From contig DASZVN010000028.1 in assembly GCA_035547055.1 (NCBI GenBank), positions 1 through 22,659 on the forward strand: DNA of 22,659 nucleotides. The letters are read 5' to 3'. This DNA comes from DASZVN01 sp035547055 (GTDB lineage: Bacteria; Pseudomonadota; Alphaproteobacteria; Rhizobiales; Methylopilaceae). Shown in pieces: positions 6,818-14,618 of this stretch. Made by a program: the position numbers and the translations under genes. Numbering within the stretch: position 1 is the stretch's first letter; every line of letters starts with the position of its first letter. Below the pieces are notes generated by a model that was given only the letters and a program-made list of their open reading frames with translations, made no database searches and was not told where the DNA came from.

Positions 6818-7426
6818 ATGCGACTTGGAACGCTTTTCGCGGGCGCGGCGCTGGCGCTCGTCGTCGGCGGCGCGGCGCTGGCCCAGACGGCGCGGCCGGG
6901 GCCGATCCGCGGCACCATCTCGGCGGTCGACGGCAGCACGCTGATCGTCAAGACCCGCGAGGGCGCGACCGCCAAGGTCGAGCTCGGCGACAAGACCGCG
7001 GTCTCGGCCGTCCGCAACATCGACGTCGGCGAGATCAAGGCCGGCAGCTATATCGGCACCGCCGCGATGCCCGAGGGCGCGGGCAAGCTGAGCGCGCTCG
7101 AGGTGCTGGTGTTCCCGCCCCAGATGAAGGGCGTCGGCGAGGGCCAGAATCCCTACAACCTCAAGCCCAAGAGCAGCATGACAAACGGCACCGTCGGCAA
7201 GGTCACCGCGACGGGCGGCGGGCCCGAGATGACGGTGTCCTACAAGGGCCAGAGCGCGACCCTCACCATCCCGCCCGGCACGCCGGTGGTGACCTTCGCC
7301 AAGGCCGACCGCAGCGACCTCAAGCCCGGCAAGGCGGTCTTCGTGTTCGGGCCGAAGGGCGCCGACGGCGCCGTGGCTGCACGGTTCGTCACGGTCGAGA
7401 AGGACGGGGTCAAGCCGCCGATGTAG
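6818..7426 (+). CDS. Exported protein of unknown function, DUF5666-like repeats
   Basis: A 202-residue protein with a clear Sec signal peptide (MRLGTLFAGAALALVVGG, cleavage probably after ALA near residue 22). The mature part has two similar beta-rich halves, one beginning GTISAVDGSTLIVKTREG and one beginning GTVGKVTATGGGPEMTVSYKG. This is the pattern of DUF5666/OB-like periplasmic proteins that repeat G-x-[IV]-x-[AK]-V. The ATG at 6818 is preceded by GGAGG eight bases away. It diverges from the ECF sigma gene and may be one of its targets, although this is only positional. Its last 17 bases overlap the 3' end of the convergent FUSC gene. Confidence 0.75.
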   Translation: MRLGTLFAGAALALVVGGAALAQTARPGPIRGTISAVDGSTLIVKTREGATAKVELGDKTAVSAVRNIDVGEIKAGSYIGTAAMPEGAGKLSALEVLVFPPQMKGVGEGQNPYNLKPKSSMTNGTVGKVTATGGGPEMTVSYKGQSATLTIPPGTPVVTFAKADRSDLKPGKAVFVFGPKGADGAVAARFVTVEKDGVKPPM

Positions 7427-8408
7427 CGGACGCCGTGTCCGCGGCGAAGGCGCGGCCGAGCGCGAGAAGGTCGGTGCGGAGATTGCCGAGGAGGAAGGGC
7501 AGCGCCGGCAGCACGACGCCGCTGGCGCCCGCGGCGCCGAGGCGTTCGGCGGCCTCCTCGAAGCTCCGGCGCCAGGCCGGCGGCGCCTGCGCGGCGATCG
7601 CCGCCGTGGCCGTCCCGACCGCGGCGGCGAGGTCGCGGGCGGCCGCATCTCGTGCGTGACGCTCCTCCGGGTCGAGGCTGCGCCAGGCACGGCCGAGGAT
7701 CGCGACATCGCTCAGGAGCCGCGACAGCAGCGGCACCAGCGTGGCTTCGGCCGCACGGCGCTGGCGCGACGGCTCGCCCATGCCGGCGATCGCGAGCGCG
7801 CGCAGGCGACGGCGGATTGCCTCCTGGAGGAGGCGGGCACGCTCCTCGTCGCCGCCGAGCACGAGGTCCAGCAGGCGGGCGAGGTCGGCGAGGATCGCCG
7901 CGGCGTCGTCGCGGCGGCGGCGGGTGCGGTGCGTCGGCAGCACGACGGTCGAGACCAGGATGCCGACCGCGGCGCCCAGCATCACCTCGGCGACGCGGGC
8001 GAGCGCGATTGCGACCGGCGAACCCAGCGCCGCACCGCCCGACAGCACGATGATCGCGGCCATCGGCGCGGCGCGAAAGCGCTCGTCCCAGGCGACGAGG
8101 AGGCTGAGCGGCGCCAGCGCGACGGCGATCAGCGCCGGCTCGGGCACGCCCCAGGGGCGGATCGCGGCGCGGGCGGTCGCGAGCGCGGCGCCGGCGACGG
8201 TGGCCGCGAGCCGGTCGGCGCCGGCCCGCACCAGGCCACCGGCGGAAGGCCGCGTCACGATCAGTGCGGTCAGCACTGCCCAATAGCCGTCGGGCAGGCC
8301 GAGCGCGGCCGAGAGGCCGTAGGCCGCGAGCGCCGCGGCCAGCATCCTCAGCGCATCCGGCCACGCGCGCCCGAGCCGCGGGACGATGGTGGCGAGCGTT
8401 GAGGTCAC
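7410..8408 (-). CDS. FUSC family membrane protein (aromatic acid exporter-like)
   Basis: A 332-residue inner-membrane protein of the FUSC/ArAE group. The N-terminal half (about 15-165) has several hydrophobic helices, including the family-typical GYWAVLTALIVTRPS segment near residues 41-55 and repeated Ala/Leu/Val-rich helices ending in GILVSTVVLP. The C-terminal half is a charged, soluble helical region (RRRRDDAAAILADLARLLDL...). The length matches half-size FUSC proteins with a single membrane block. The GTG start overlaps the stop of the upstream MarR gene in a GTGA arrangement, so the two are coupled. By family, a role in export of aromatic acids or other toxic organic anions under MarR control is likely; the substrate is unknown. 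Confidence 0.85.
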   Translation of the reverse strand: MTSTLATIVPRLGRAWPDALRMLAAALAAYGLSAALGLPDGYWAVLTALIVTRPSAGGLVRAGADRLAATVAGAALATARAAIRPWGVPEPALIAVALAPLSLLVAWDERFRAAPMAAIIVLSGGAALGSPVAIALARVAEVMLGAAVGILVSTVVLPTHRTRRRRDDAAAILADLARLLDLVLGGDEERARLLQEAIRRRLRALAIAGMGEPSRQRRAAEATLVPLLSRLLSDVAILGRAWRSLDPEERHARDAAARDLAAAVGTATAAIAAQAPPAWRRSFEEAAERLGAAGASGVVLPALPFLLGNLRTDLLALGRAFAADTASATSAA

Positions 8409-8857
8409 GGCGCGTCACCCGCGACGGCGAGGAGCCGCTCGGCGGCGAGCCGCACCAGCTCCTGCTCGGTCGGCGACAGCGTCGCCGCGAGCGCCGCGGC
8501 GAGCCAGCGGTCGCGCGCCGCGACGGCGTTGCGGAGCGCGGCGGTTCCGGCGGGGGTGATCGCGATGAGGGCGCGGCGGCCGTCCGCCGGGTCCGGCGCG
8601 CGGCTCGCGAAGCCCTGCCGCTCGAGGTCGGCGAGCACCCGCGTCAGCGTCTGCGGCAGCATGAATTCGCCCGCCGCCAGCGCGGCCGGCGTCGCTGCCC
8701 CGTCACGCTGGAGCCGGCCCAGCACCGCGACTGCCGCCGGCGCGAGAGCCGCCTCGCCCTGCTCGGCCCGCAGCCGCCGCCCGAGCCGGCCGACCATTCG
8801 TCGGACCGTGCCGGCCAGCGCAAGCGTGGCATCGGCGGGATCATTATCATACGTCAT
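8405..8857 (-). CDS. MarR family transcriptional regulator
   Basis: A 150-residue winged-helix regulator. The DNA-binding region spans about residues 36-105: LAPAAVAVLGRLQRDG, then the recognition helix region LPQTLTRVLADLERQGF, then the wing ASRAPDPADGRRALIAITPAG, which holds the DxRR-like motif of the family. The N- and C-terminal helices would form the dimer interface. It heads a two-gene unit with the FUSC membrane protein and shares four bases with it. Two near-identical palindromes lie at its start, one over the start codon and one inside the predicted promoter, which strongly suggests autorepression relieved by a small aromatic or phenolic ligand. The ligand is inference. Confidence 0.93.
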   Translation of the reverse strand: MTYDNDPADATLALAGTVRRMVGRLGRRLRAEQGEAALAPAAVAVLGRLQRDGAATPAALAAGEFMLPQTLTRVLADLERQGFASRAPDPADGRRALIAITPAGTAALRNAVAARDRWLAAALAATLSPTEQELVRLAAERLLAVAGDAP

Positions 8858-8864
8858 TGCGTAT
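8849..8864. promoter_or_regulatory. MarR operator 1, overlapping the marR start codon
   Basis: ATACG (8849-8853) and CGTAT (8860-8864) are perfect inverted repeats with six bases between. The marR start codon (8855-8857) lies in the centre. It matches operator 2 at 13 of 16 positions, and on the minus strand both share TTAATACGCAA. Binding here would block elongation or translation start of the regulator. Confidence 0.7.
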
Positions 8865-8932
8865 TAATATGATTGCTGATTTTCCAGGAGATAATTTGAT
8901 ATGAAGCATCATCTGCAACGTTCAGGGCCTCA

Positions 8933-8961
8933 TTAATATACGCATTTGCGTATTAAATCAA
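8933..8961 (-). promoter_or_regulatory. marR-FUSC promoter with MarR operator 2 in its spacer
   Basis: On the minus strand TTGATT (8956-8961) and TATTAA (8933-8938) are spaced by exactly 17 bases. The spacer is almost filled by ATACGCA-TT-TGCGTAT (8938-8953), a perfect 7-2-7 palindrome. Transcription would start near 8926, giving an untranslated leader of about 70 bases. The surrounding patch is AT-rich in an otherwise very GC-rich region. Confidence 0.7.
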
Positions 8962-9111
8962 GCGCGCTGGCCTCGCGCCATGGCCGGCCGCCCAGCGGCA
9001 CGATCCGGCGGCCCCCCCATTCGGGGTGTAGGCGCGCGCAACCGCCGCCCTTAAGCTTCATCCGGTGGGGTTGTCGGTGCGGGCGGTCCGATGGCGTTGC
9101 GGGAGCTGGGG

Positions 9112-11385
9112 ATGACGATCAGGCCGGACATCGTGGACGATTCGGAGCTGGACGCCGCCGCGCACGCGGCGGTGCCCACGGGGCTGCTCGGGACGATGCC
9201 CTTCGGCAATGCGGGGTGGTCGCCGGCCGCGAGCTTCGGCTGGACGGGCACGCCGATCGATGCCGGTGTCGCGGGCGCGGCCGGGTCGCCCGGGGCGGCG
9301 CTCGTCGCGGGCTTCCACAATGTCGACAAGGCGCTCCGGGCCGATCTCGCCCGCGCCCATTTCCATGTCGACGGCACCGGCCTGAAGATCGGGGTGATCT
9401 CCGACAGCTTCAACCAGGGCGGCGGCATGAAGGCCGACATCGCCTCGGGCGAGCTGCCGGCGGCGGGCAAGGTCCACGTCCTGAAGGACGACGGCAGTGG
9501 CGGCTCGACCGACGAGGGCCGCGCCATGGCCGAGGTGATCCATTCGATCGCCCCGGGCGCCCAGATCTATTTCTACACGTCGGGCGGCGAAGGTCCGGCG
9601 GGCGGCGGCAAGGCCGTCGCGGCCCTGCAGAAGGCCGGCTGCGACATCATCTGCGACGACATCAACTTCTTCGGCAACACGTCCGGCGGCGGCATCTCCG
9701 AGCCGTTCTACCAGATGGGCGACCCGTTCTCGGCGGCGATCGACGCCGCGGTGAAGGCGGGCACCACCTACTTCACCATGGCCTACAACGCCGACAACTC
9801 CTACTACGAGGGCACCTTCAACCCGTTCCTGGTCCAGCTCCGCAGCCAGAACGGCCAGATCCAGAATTTCATCGCCGAGAATTTCGGCACGTCGAGCGCG
9901 CCAACTCCCTACGAGAGCCTGACCATCCCGACCGACAAGTCGGTCTCGATCAACCTGCAATGGGACCAGCCGTTCGCGTCATTCGGCGGCGGCGCGGGCT
10001 CGGCCAACAGCCTCGGCTGGATCCTCTACGACCAGAACGGCAACGTCGTGCACTGGTCGATGATCGACGTGACCGGGAAGGACCCGGTACAGTCGTTCAA
10101 CTTCAACACCAACGGCGCGACCTCGACGCAGTATTACCTCTCGATCGTCGAGGACAGCGCCAATCAGCTCGCGCCGACGCCGGGACTGTTCAAGGTTCTC
10201 ATCAGCGACGACAACGCCCAGCCGGTGGTGTTCAACGATCCCAATGCCGGGATCGGCAGCGGCACCATCATCGGCCACGCCCGCGACCCCAGCGCGATCA
10301 CCGTCGGCGCGGTTAATTTCGCCGACACCCCGGCGTTCAAGGGCACCGTGAAGCCGGAGCCGTTCTCCGGCACCGGCCCGGGGCTGTTCCTGTTCGACGC
10401 CAACGGCAACCGCCTCGCGACCCCGGTGACGCCCAACAAGGTCCAGATCGCCTCGGTCGACGGCATGTCGACGGCGGTGCCGGGCTTCGACCCGTTCCTC
10501 GGCACCTCGGCGGCGACCCCGGCGGCCGCCGCGGTCGGCGCGCTGGCCCTCCAGGCGCGGCCCACGCTGAACCCGCTCGACGTCGCCCATCTCCTCGAGG
10601 ATTCGGCGACCCCGTTCGCAGCGACGACCGTCGCCGGCGCCGGGCTGATCCGCGCCGATTTCGCCGTCAGCTACGCCGAGACCCTCCACATCGCGGAGAA
10701 CAAGGTCCAGCCGATCGTCTCCGGCACCCATCTCAACGACGTCTTCGTCGGCGGCGCCGGCACCCACACGATCGACGGCGGCGGCGGCAGCGACACGCTC
10801 GACTATTCCGCGGCAAAGAAGGCGGTGACGGTGGATTTCGCCCACGGCACCGCCAAGGGCTTCGGCGGCACCGACAGTTTCCACGGCATCGCCGCGGTCA
10901 TCGGCGGCCACGCCGGCGACCACCTCGCCGGGGCAGCCGGCGCGCAGACCCTGAGCGGCGCCGGCGGCGCCGACCGGATCGCCGGCGGCAGCGGCAACGA
11001 CGTGCTGAACGGCGGGCTCGGCAACGACATCCTCGACGGCGGCGCCGGCAAGGACCGGCTGTCTGGGGGCGGCGGCCACGACAGCTTTCTGTTCGACAGC
11101 GCGGTCGGGAAGGCCAATGCCGATACGATCACCGACTTCTCGGTGGCGGACGACACCATCCGCCTGGAGAACGCGGTGTTCAAAGCGCTCCACGTGGGCA
11201 CCCTGCCGAAGGCCGATTTCGTGATCGGCCACGCCGCGGCCGACCGCAACGACTACATCGTCTACCAGCCGCACAGCGGCGCGCTGCTCTACGACTCCGA
11301 CGGAAAGGGCGGCAAGGCGGCGGTCGAGTTCGCCGTCCTCGACCACGATCTCCACCTCACCGCGGCCGATTTCCTGGTGGTGTGA
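9112..11385 (+). CDS. Subtilase-like serine peptidase with Asp/Glu/Ser site and C-terminal RTX repeats
   Basis: A secreted protein of 757 residues (764 if it starts at ATG 9091; the 9112 ATG has GGGAG six bases upstream). Numbered from 9112, the catalytic Asp is Asp98 (KIGVISDS) and the nucleophile is Ser466 (GTSAATPAAAA). Where subtilisins have His in HGT, this protein has Glu135 in DEGRAMAEVIHSIAPGA, so the triad reads Asp/Glu/Ser, chemically closer to sedolisins. Residues about 265-375 look like an inserted beta-rich domain. Residues about 547-660 contain RTX calcium-binding nonapeptides (GGSGNDVLN, GGLGNDILD, GGAGKDRLS), followed by a serralysin-type C-terminal region (ADTITDFSVADDTIRL) ending in DFLVV. 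No N-terminal signal peptide is seen. Together these point to type I secretion, but no transporter genes are adjacent. Confidence 0.88.
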   Translation: MTIRPDIVDDSELDAAAHAAVPTGLLGTMPFGNAGWSPAASFGWTGTPIDAGVAGAAGSPGAALVAGFHNVDKALRADLARAHFHVDGTGLKIGVISDSFNQGGGMKADIASGELPAAGKVHVLKDDGSGGSTDEGRAMAEVIHSIAPGAQIYFYTSGGEGPAGGGKAVAALQKAGCDIICDDINFFGNTSGGGISEPFYQMGDPFSAAIDAAVKAGTTYFTMAYNADNSYYEGTFNPFLVQLRSQNGQIQNFIAENFGTSSAPTPYESLTIPTDKSVSINLQWDQPFASFGGGAGSANSLGWILYDQNGNVVHWSMIDVTGKDPVQSFNFNTNGATSTQYYLSIVEDSANQLAPTPGLFKVLISDDNAQPVVFNDPNAGIGSGTIIGHARDPSAITVGAVNFADTPAFKGTVKPEPFSGTGPGLFLFDANGNRLATPVTPNKVQIASVDGMSTAVPGFDPFLGTSAATPAAAAVGALALQARPTLNPLDVAHLLEDSATPFAATTVAGAGLIRADFAVSYAETLHIAENKVQPIVSGTHLNDVFVGGAGTHTIDGGGGSDTLDYSAAKKAVTVDFAHGTAKGFGGTDSFHGIAAVIGGHAGDHLAGAAGAQTLSGAGGADRIAGGSGNDVLNGGLGNDILDGGAGKDRLSGGGGHDSFLFDSAVGKANADTITDFSVADDTIRLENAVFKALHVGTLPKADFVIGHAAADRNDYIVYQPHSGALLYDSDGKGGKAAVEFAVLDHDLHLTAADFLVV

Positions 11386-11391
11386 GCCGGC

Positions 11392-11901
11392 TCAGGCGAA
11401 GGTCGGGCCGTGGCGCGCGGCGCTCAGCGCCTTGGAGAAATCGGCGGCGAAGCGCTCGCGCTCGCGCGGGCCGAGGAAGCCGCCGACGTCGAGACTGTTG
11501 CCGCGCTCGGTCAGGAACAGGCGCAGCAGGCCGAACTCGGGGTGCTCCTCGCGCCGGAGCCTGACCCACAGCGGGTTGAAACGCCACTCGGAGCGGCGGC
11601 CCCAGTGCGAGACTTTCTTCACGATCAGCTCGATCGGCGTGACCACCACCTCCTCGCGCGCCCGCGCGGTCGCATAGCTCAGGCGGAAGGCGAGGTAGAG
11701 CCCGAGCACGTCGAGGCCGAGGAAGCCGACGATCGGATAGGCCCCGGCGATGAAGAAGGGCAGGGTGATCAGGGCCGAGCCGCACGCCGTGCAGCACATC
11801 AGGACGATAAAGCCGCGGCGGCCGAGCGAGCGGTGCGGCTTCAGCACGGCTCGATAGAGCGGCCGGTCCGCTGGCGAAAGCTGCGGCTTGTCGGCATCCA
11901 T
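11392..11901 (-). CDS. DUF2244 family membrane protein
   Basis: A 169-residue protein. A short N-terminus leads to YRAVLKPHRSLGRRGF (about 16-31), then two hydrophobic helices (about 32-52 and 56-75). The C-terminal part is soluble and beta-rich, with VVVTPIELIVKKVSHWGRRSEWRFNPLWVRL, the characteristic DUF2244 core. The family is common in alphaproteobacteria and is often found beside nth, as here; its function is unknown. Its stop is six bases from that of the convergent peptidase, and a 12-bp palindrome covers both. The start at 11901 lies only about ten bases from the likely nth start on the other strand. Confidence 0.88.
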   Translation of the reverse strand: MDADKPQLSPADRPLYRAVLKPHRSLGRRGFIVLMCCTACGSALITLPFFIAGAYPIVGFLGLDVLGLYLAFRLSYATARAREEVVVTPIELIVKKVSHWGRRSEWRFNPLWVRLRREEHPEFGLLRLFLTERGNSLDVGGFLGPRERERFAADFSKALSAARHGPTFA

Positions 11902-11911
11902 GCCCCATCAT

Positions 11912-12688
11912 ATGAAGCAGCCCATGCCTTTCCGCCAGGGGCAAGCGCCCTCCGAGCCCCGCAAAGCCGTCCCGCCTCCGTCGTCAGCAGCCGAGGCGGG
12001 CGCCACCCGGCCGCTCGGCCGTGCCGCGATCGCGGAGATCTTCCGCCGTTTCTCGGCCGCCGAGCCCGAGCCGAAGGGCGAGCTCGTCGCCGCCGATCCG
12101 TTCACGCTCCTGGTCGCGGTCGTGCTCTCGGCCCAGGCGACCGATGCCGGCGTCAACAAGGCGACCAAGCGCCTGTTCGCGGTCGCCGACACCCCGGCGA
12201 AGATGCTCGCGCTCGGCGAGGAGGGGCTCGTCCCCTACATCCGCACCATCGGGCTTTACCGCGGCAAGGCGAAGAACATCATCGCGCTGTCGCGCATCCT
12301 GATGGAGCAGCACGGCGGCACCGTGCCGCAGGACCAGGCGGCGCTGGAGGCCCTGCCGGGCGTCGGCCGCAAGACCGCCAACGTGGTCATGAACATCGCC
12401 TTCGGCCGGCCGACGATCGCGGTCGACACCCATGTCTTCCGGGTGGCGAACCGCACCGGGCTCGCGCCCGGCAAGACGCCGCTCCTGGTCGAGCTCGGCC
12501 TCAGCCGGCGGGTGCCGGCGGAATACCGGCTCCACGCCCATCACTGGCTGATCCTGCACGGCCGCTATGTCTGCAAGGCGCGCCGCCCGGAATGCTGGCG
12601 CTGCCTGATCGCCGATCTCTGCCGCTACCGCCCCAAGACCCCGCCGCCGAGGGAAACAACTACTCCGCGGCCGAACGGCGGCGGTTGA
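11912..12688 (+). CDS. nth: Endonuclease III (DNA glycosylase/AP lyase)
   Basis: A base-excision repair enzyme that removes oxidised pyrimidines and cleaves the abasic site. Numbered from ATG 11912 (258 residues), the helix-hairpin-helix LPGVGRKTANVV carries the catalytic Lys154, and VDTHVFRV carries the catalytic Asp172. Four cysteines at 221, 228, 231 and 237 (C-x6-C-x2-C-x5-C) bind the [4Fe-4S] cluster. The start is uncertain: in-frame TTG 11888, ATG 11900, 11912 and 11924 are all possible, none with a good ribosome site, and no later start precedes the conserved core. The first 30 or so residues are a variable Pro/Ala-rich leader. Its 3' end overlaps the convergent capsule gene by 29 bases. 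Confidence 0.95.
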   Translation: MKQPMPFRQGQAPSEPRKAVPPPSSAAEAGATRPLGRAAIAEIFRRFSAAEPEPKGELVAADPFTLLVAVVLSAQATDAGVNKATKRLFAVADTPAKMLALGEEGLVPYIRTIGLYRGKAKNIIALSRILMEQHGGTVPQDQAALEALPGVGRKTANVVMNIAFGRPTIAVDTHVFRVANRTGLAPGKTPLLVELGLSRRVPAEYRLHAHHWLILHGRYVCKARRPECWRCLIADLCRYRPKTPPPRETTTPRPNGGG

Positions 12689-14000
12689 GGCGGCGCAGCC
12701 GCATCCGCGCGAGGCGCCGCGCCTGGACCGGCTCGGGGCCGGGAAGCGGCGCCGCGTCCGCCTCGTCGGGCGCGAGCGCGTCGAGCGGCACGTTGATGAG
12801 CCCGCGGTGGAGGCGCTCGACGGTGCCCGCCACGGCCGCGTCGAGGCCGGGGCGGGCGTAGAACACCCCGCGGATCTGGATGGTCGCGGCCAGTCCGGCC
12901 ATGAAGGCGTCGCGGAGCGCCGGATCGGGCAGGCGCGGCGCGGCCCAGAACTCGTCGAGCGGCCTGTCGTCGGCGAGGCCCGGTACCCGGTAGATCGCCC
13001 CGCCGAGGACCGCCAGCGGGCAGCCGAGCTGGAGCGCGCGGATGCCGGTCGTCGAGTTGATGGTGACGACGCCGCGGGCGCCGCGGATCAAATGGTCGAG
13101 ATTGCCGCCGTCGAGATAGTGGACGCGGCCCTCGATGCCGAGCTCGGCGGCGAAGCGGGCGATCAGCTTGCGCCAGTTGCGGAGCCCCGGGTCGAGCGGG
13201 TGCGACTTCACCAGGAGATGGTGGTGCGGCGGCGCATGATGCGCGAACGAGCCGAGCACGAGGCCGATCGGCGTCCGCAGGTCCGGGAACGGCGAATAGG
13301 CGCGGAGCTGGAAGTCGGTCTCCATCTGCAGCGGGAACAGGTAGTAGGGCGTGCCCTTGGCGAGGATGTCGGCGATGAAGCGCCCGGCCGCGGCGTTGTT
13401 CTTCTTGCGCATGAGGAGGCGGCGCAGCGTGCCGAAATAGGTCAGCACCGGGTCGTGGAGCTGGTGCGAGCGGTAGTGCGGGAAGACGAAATAGTCGTGG
13501 CGGAGCGCGAGGTGGTAGGCCACGTCCCACTTCGCCATGGTGCGGAAGCTGTCGAAATAGCGCTGCACCGTCGATGGTGGCGGCAGGCCGGCGGCGAGCG
13601 CGCGGATCAGCTCGGGATCGCGCGGGAAGGTCGAGGCGGCGGACATGCCGTCGCGCTCGAGCGTGATCCAGTCGGGCCGGAAATAGCCGAAATCGGTGAC
13701 GGTGACGCGGATGCCGCGGGACTTGGCGGCCTCGATCGCGGCCTTGTGGTAGGCGCGCTGCTCGCCGAGGAGGACGAGGTCGGTGATCCCCTCGCGGTCG
13801 AGGTAGCGGGCGATGAAGGCGGGCCAGGCTTCGATCCGGCCGCGATAGCCGATGGTCTCCGGCCCGCGCCAGAACAGCCAGTCGCCGAGGTTGAAATTGA
13901 TGCGGCGAACCTTGTGGCCCTTCGCCGCGAGGCCTTGGCCCACCAGGGCGAAGAACGGGGAGATCGGCCCCTGGAGGAAGAGAAACGCCTTCCGCTCCAT
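12660..14000 (-). CDS. Capsular polysaccharide biosynthesis protein, KpsS-like
   Basis: A 446-residue protein of the capsule synthesis family that includes KpsS, a beta-Kdo glycosyltransferase building the lipid-linked poly-Kdo anchor of group 2 capsules. The N-terminus (AFLFLQGPISPFFALVGQGL, then INFNLGDWLFW) and LLGEQRAYH match the family's first Rossmann-like half. The second half has LVKSHPLDPG, then GVVTINSTTGIRALQLGCPLAVLGG and YRVPGL, the conserved nucleotide-sugar site region. The C-terminal 40 residues are basic and Arg-rich. It stands alone: no kps transport genes are nearby. Whether it acts in a capsule, an anchor lipid or another glycan is unknown. The ATG at 14000 follows GGCGGGG. 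Confidence 0.85.
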   Translation of the reverse strand: MERKAFLFLQGPISPFFALVGQGLAAKGHKVRRINFNLGDWLFWRGPETIGYRGRIEAWPAFIARYLDREGITDLVLLGEQRAYHKAAIEAAKSRGIRVTVTDFGYFRPDWITLERDGMSAASTFPRDPELIRALAAGLPPPSTVQRYFDSFRTMAKWDVAYHLALRHDYFVFPHYRSHQLHDPVLTYFGTLRRLLMRKKNNAAAGRFIADILAKGTPYYLFPLQMETDFQLRAYSPFPDLRTPIGLVLGSFAHHAPPHHHLLVKSHPLDPGLRNWRKLIARFAAELGIEGRVHYLDGGNLDHLIRGARGVVTINSTTGIRALQLGCPLAVLGGAIYRVPGLADDRPLDEFWAAPRLPDPALRDAFMAGLAATIQIRGVFYARPGLDAAVAGTVERLHRGLINVPLDALAPDEADAAPLPGPEPVQARRLARMRLRRLNRRRSAAE

Positions 14001-14078
14001 GACCCCGCCGATTCCGGTCCCCGCTGGGAACTCAATAGAACATGATCCGGCCCAAGGGAACGGCTCCGGGCCCGGCGC

Positions 14079-14477
14079 TCACCCGCCGGCTGCGGTCGCG
14101 CCGGCGAGGCAGCGCCGGAGCACGGTCTCGATCTCGCTCGGCGGGAACGGCTTTTTCAGGGCCGGCCGGCCCGCGAAGGGCGGCTCGAGCGCCTCCTCGC
14201 CATAGCCGGAGACGAAGACGAAGGGCACCGCCCGCGCGGCGAGCGCGGCGGCGACCGGAAACACCCGTTCGCCGGCGACGTTGACGTCGAGGAAGGCGCA
14301 GTCGAGCGTCTGGTTCTCGGCGAGCGGCAGCGCCTCGGCTACTCGCGCGGCGGGGCCGACGACCGTGCAGCCGAGCTCGGCCAGGATGTCCTCCATCAGC
14401 ATCGCCACCAGCATCTCGTCCTCGACGACGAGGATGCGGCGGCCCGACAGGTCGGCATCGATCGGTTCAGCGTTCAA
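14079..14477 (-). CDS. Stand-alone response regulator receiver domain
   Basis: A 132-residue CheY-like protein if it starts at TTG 14477. The acidic pocket is Glu19-Asp20 (VVEDE), the phosphorylation site is Asp64 (FLDVNV), and the switch residues are Ser90 (FVSGYG) and Lys109 (LKKPF). No output domain follows, so it would act by protein contact or phosphotransfer. Single-domain regulators of this type often partner HWE/HisKA_2 histidine kinases in alphaproteobacteria; none is in the window. The frame stays open up to a TTG at 14612, but those 45 codons are low complexity and lie against the hss stop, so I prefer the shorter form. An AGGG lies about eight bases before the chosen TTG. Confidence 0.85.
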   Translation of the reverse strand: MNAEPIDADLSGRRILVVEDEMLVAMLMEDILAELGCTVVGPAARVAEALPLAENQTLDCAFLDVNVAGERVFPVAAALAARAVPFVFVSGYGEEALEPPFAGRPALKKPFPPSEIETVLRRCLAGATAAGG

Positions 14478-14618
14478 GCGTGCAGCCCTGGCGTCGGTTG
14501 CGGGTCCGCCGCTCGCGCCGATGGCCGCTCCGCGCGGGATCCCCTCGATGCGCCCGCATTGCGGCTCGCCGGCATCACCATAGCGGGCAGGCGACAACCG
14601 GTGCAATCCCAACAGTTT

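Noticed and set aside
6626..7708. N-terminal extension of the sigma factor frame back to 7708
   Set aside because: The extension runs antisense through the exported protein gene and is low complexity; ATG 6625 has a proper ribosome site and a normal sigma N-terminus.
10740..11110. Repeated GGCGGC-rich units as a possible DNA tandem repeat or CRISPR-like array
   Set aside because: They are the codons of RTX nonapeptides; the spacing is 27 bases in coding frame and there are no spacers.
9979..11355. 458-codon minus-strand frame opposite the RTX peptidase
   Set aside because: Antisense shadow with repetitive Val/Gly/Asp/Arg composition; the plus strand encodes a coherent multi-domain protein.
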